NCBI GenBank assembly: GCA_030612085.1
Contig: JAUWOM010000063.1
Location: forward strand, 1 to 6,380
DNA length: 6,380 bases
Direction: 5' to 3'
Source: Actinomycetes bacterium
GTDB lineage: Bacteria; Actinomycetota; Humimicrobiia; JAHJRV01
In this document: positions 5,701-6,380 of the stretch, in pieces
Layout: the number at the start of each line of letters is the position of its first letter
Position numbering within the stretch: the stretch's first letter is position 1
Notes under the pieces: generated by a model
What the model was told of the DNA's origin: nothing
Databases searched by the model: none
Seen by the model: only the letters and a program-made list of their open reading frames with translations
Position numbers and translations under genes: made by a program

Positions 5701-6380
5701 ATGAGACCTAAAAAAGTAGTAATAATGGGAGCAGCTGGAAGAGATTTTCATAATTTTAATGTTTATTATCGAAATAATCTTAATTACAGGGTGGTGGCAT
5801 TTACAGCTACACAAATACCGGATATATATGGTAGAAGATATCCTGCTGAACTTGCGGGTAATCTTTATCCAGATGGAATCCCAATCCATTCAGAAAATGA
5901 ACTTGAAAAATTAGTTAAGGAGAATAACATTGATGATGTTGTTTTTGCATATAGCGATGTATCTCATAATCATGTTATGCATTCTGCATCGAGAGCTCTT
6001 GCAGTTGGTGCAAACTTTATTTTACTTGGTCCGAATTCAACAATGATTAAGTCTGAAAAACCAGTTGTTTCTGTATGTGCAGTAAGAACTGGAAGTGGAA
6101 AGAGTCAGACTTCAAGGAGAGTAAGTAAGATCCTTATAGAATTAGGTAAAAAGGTAGTTGTTATAAGACATCCTATGCCATATGGTGATTTAGTTAAACA
6201 GAGATGTCAGAGATTTGAAAACTACGATGACTTAGATAGATATGAGTGCACTTTTGAGGAGAGGGAGGAATATGAACCCCATATTGAAAGAGGAATAGTG
6301 GTATTTGCAGGTGTAGATTATGGCGAGATTTTAAAACGAGCAGAAAAAGAAGCTGAGATTATACTTTGGGATGGTGGAAA
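5701..6380 (+). CDS. COG2403-type P-loop GTPase/ATPase, homologue of cyclic 2,3-diphosphoglycerate synthetase (3' truncated by window)
   Basis: The frame is open from ATG 5701 to the window end, giving 226 residues of a family usually about 440-460 long. The N-terminus, VVIMGAAGRDFHNFN (residues 6-20), reads like a nucleotide-binding Rossmann strand and loop. A second part follows with a P-loop-like motif, VCAVRTGSGKSQTSRR (from 125, Lys134 and Ser135 at the phosphate position), then VVVIRHPMPYGDL. From recall, this matches COG2403 predicted GTPases, related to the archaeal enzyme that makes cyclic 2,3-diphosphoglycerate. In bacteria the reaction is unknown; members often sit beside carbamate kinase, carbamoyltransferase-like or purine and arginine breakdown genes. 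Here it follows the ornithine cluster after a 206-bp spacer with its own strong ribosome binding site and an ATG start, so it may be in the same operon or a separate unit. No membrane segment or signal peptide is seen. Assignment to the family is fairly firm; the function is open. Confidence 0.75.
   Translation, partial: MRPKKVVIMGAAGRDFHNFNVYYRNNLNYRVVAFTATQIPDIYGRRYPAELAGNLYPDGIPIHSENELEKLVKENNIDDVVFAYSDVSHNHVMHSASRALAVGANFILLGPNSTMIKSEKPVVSVCAVRTGSGKSQTSRRVSKILIELGKKVVVIRHPMPYGDLVKQRCQRFENYDDLDRYECTFEEREEYEPHIERGIVVFAGVDYGEILKRAEKEAEIILWDGG

Noticed and set aside
5659..5889. Minus-strand ORF of 76 codons overlapping the start of the COG2403-type gene
   Set aside because: The opposite strand carries a strong AAGGAG-ATG start and a conserved protein; the minus product is rich in Ile, Ser, Tyr and Phe as expected of an antisense shadow of AT-rich DNA.

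Overview
The window is AT-rich (roughly 30% GC by eye) and all genes lie on the + strand. It carries part of the anaerobic oxidative ornithine degradation cluster known from amino-acid-fermenting Clostridia such as Clostridium sticklandii. AT richness, AAGGAG-type ribosome binding sites, TTG starts and the gene content point to an anaerobic low-GC Firmicute (Clostridia or Halanaerobiia). I cannot fix the genus from the sequence.

Layout: 1-642 is the 3' end of ortB (PLP-dependent beta subunit of 2-amino-4-oxopentanoate thiolase). 826-1188 is oraS and 1426-3816 is oraE, the small and large subunits of adenosylcobalamin/PLP-dependent D-ornithine 4,5-aminomutase. 4097-5494 is a MutL/GlmL-type ASKHA ATPase, the presumed reactivating or chaperone factor for the aminomutase. 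5701 to the window end is the 5' part of a COG2403-type P-loop protein, a homologue of archaeal cyclic 2,3-diphosphoglycerate synthetase.

How they work together: OraS/OraE convert D-ornithine to (2R,4S)-2,4-diaminopentanoate. A dehydrogenase (Ord, not in the window) oxidises this to 2-amino-4-oxopentanoate, and OrtA/OrtB cleave that with CoA to acetyl-CoA and alanine. The GlmL-like ATPase probably repairs aminomutase holding a damaged cobalamin. Ord and OrtA are expected just upstream of the left edge. No ornithine racemase is visible.

Points of note: OraE has a roughly 50-residue Lys/Glu/Ile/Asn-rich insertion between its barrel and its cobalamin-binding part. Three consecutive genes (oraS, oraE, the ATPase gene) start with TTG, and in-frame stops just upstream make these starts nearly unavoidable. 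The genes are separated by long spacers (183, 237, 280 and 206 bp), and three of the four spacers hold palindromic or dispersed-repeat-like elements, two of them from the same TGTCATTGCGAGGAGC-type family. The last gene belongs to a family whose bacterial role is unknown, so its place beside ornithine catabolism is a useful clue. I see no wholly new multi-gene system here.
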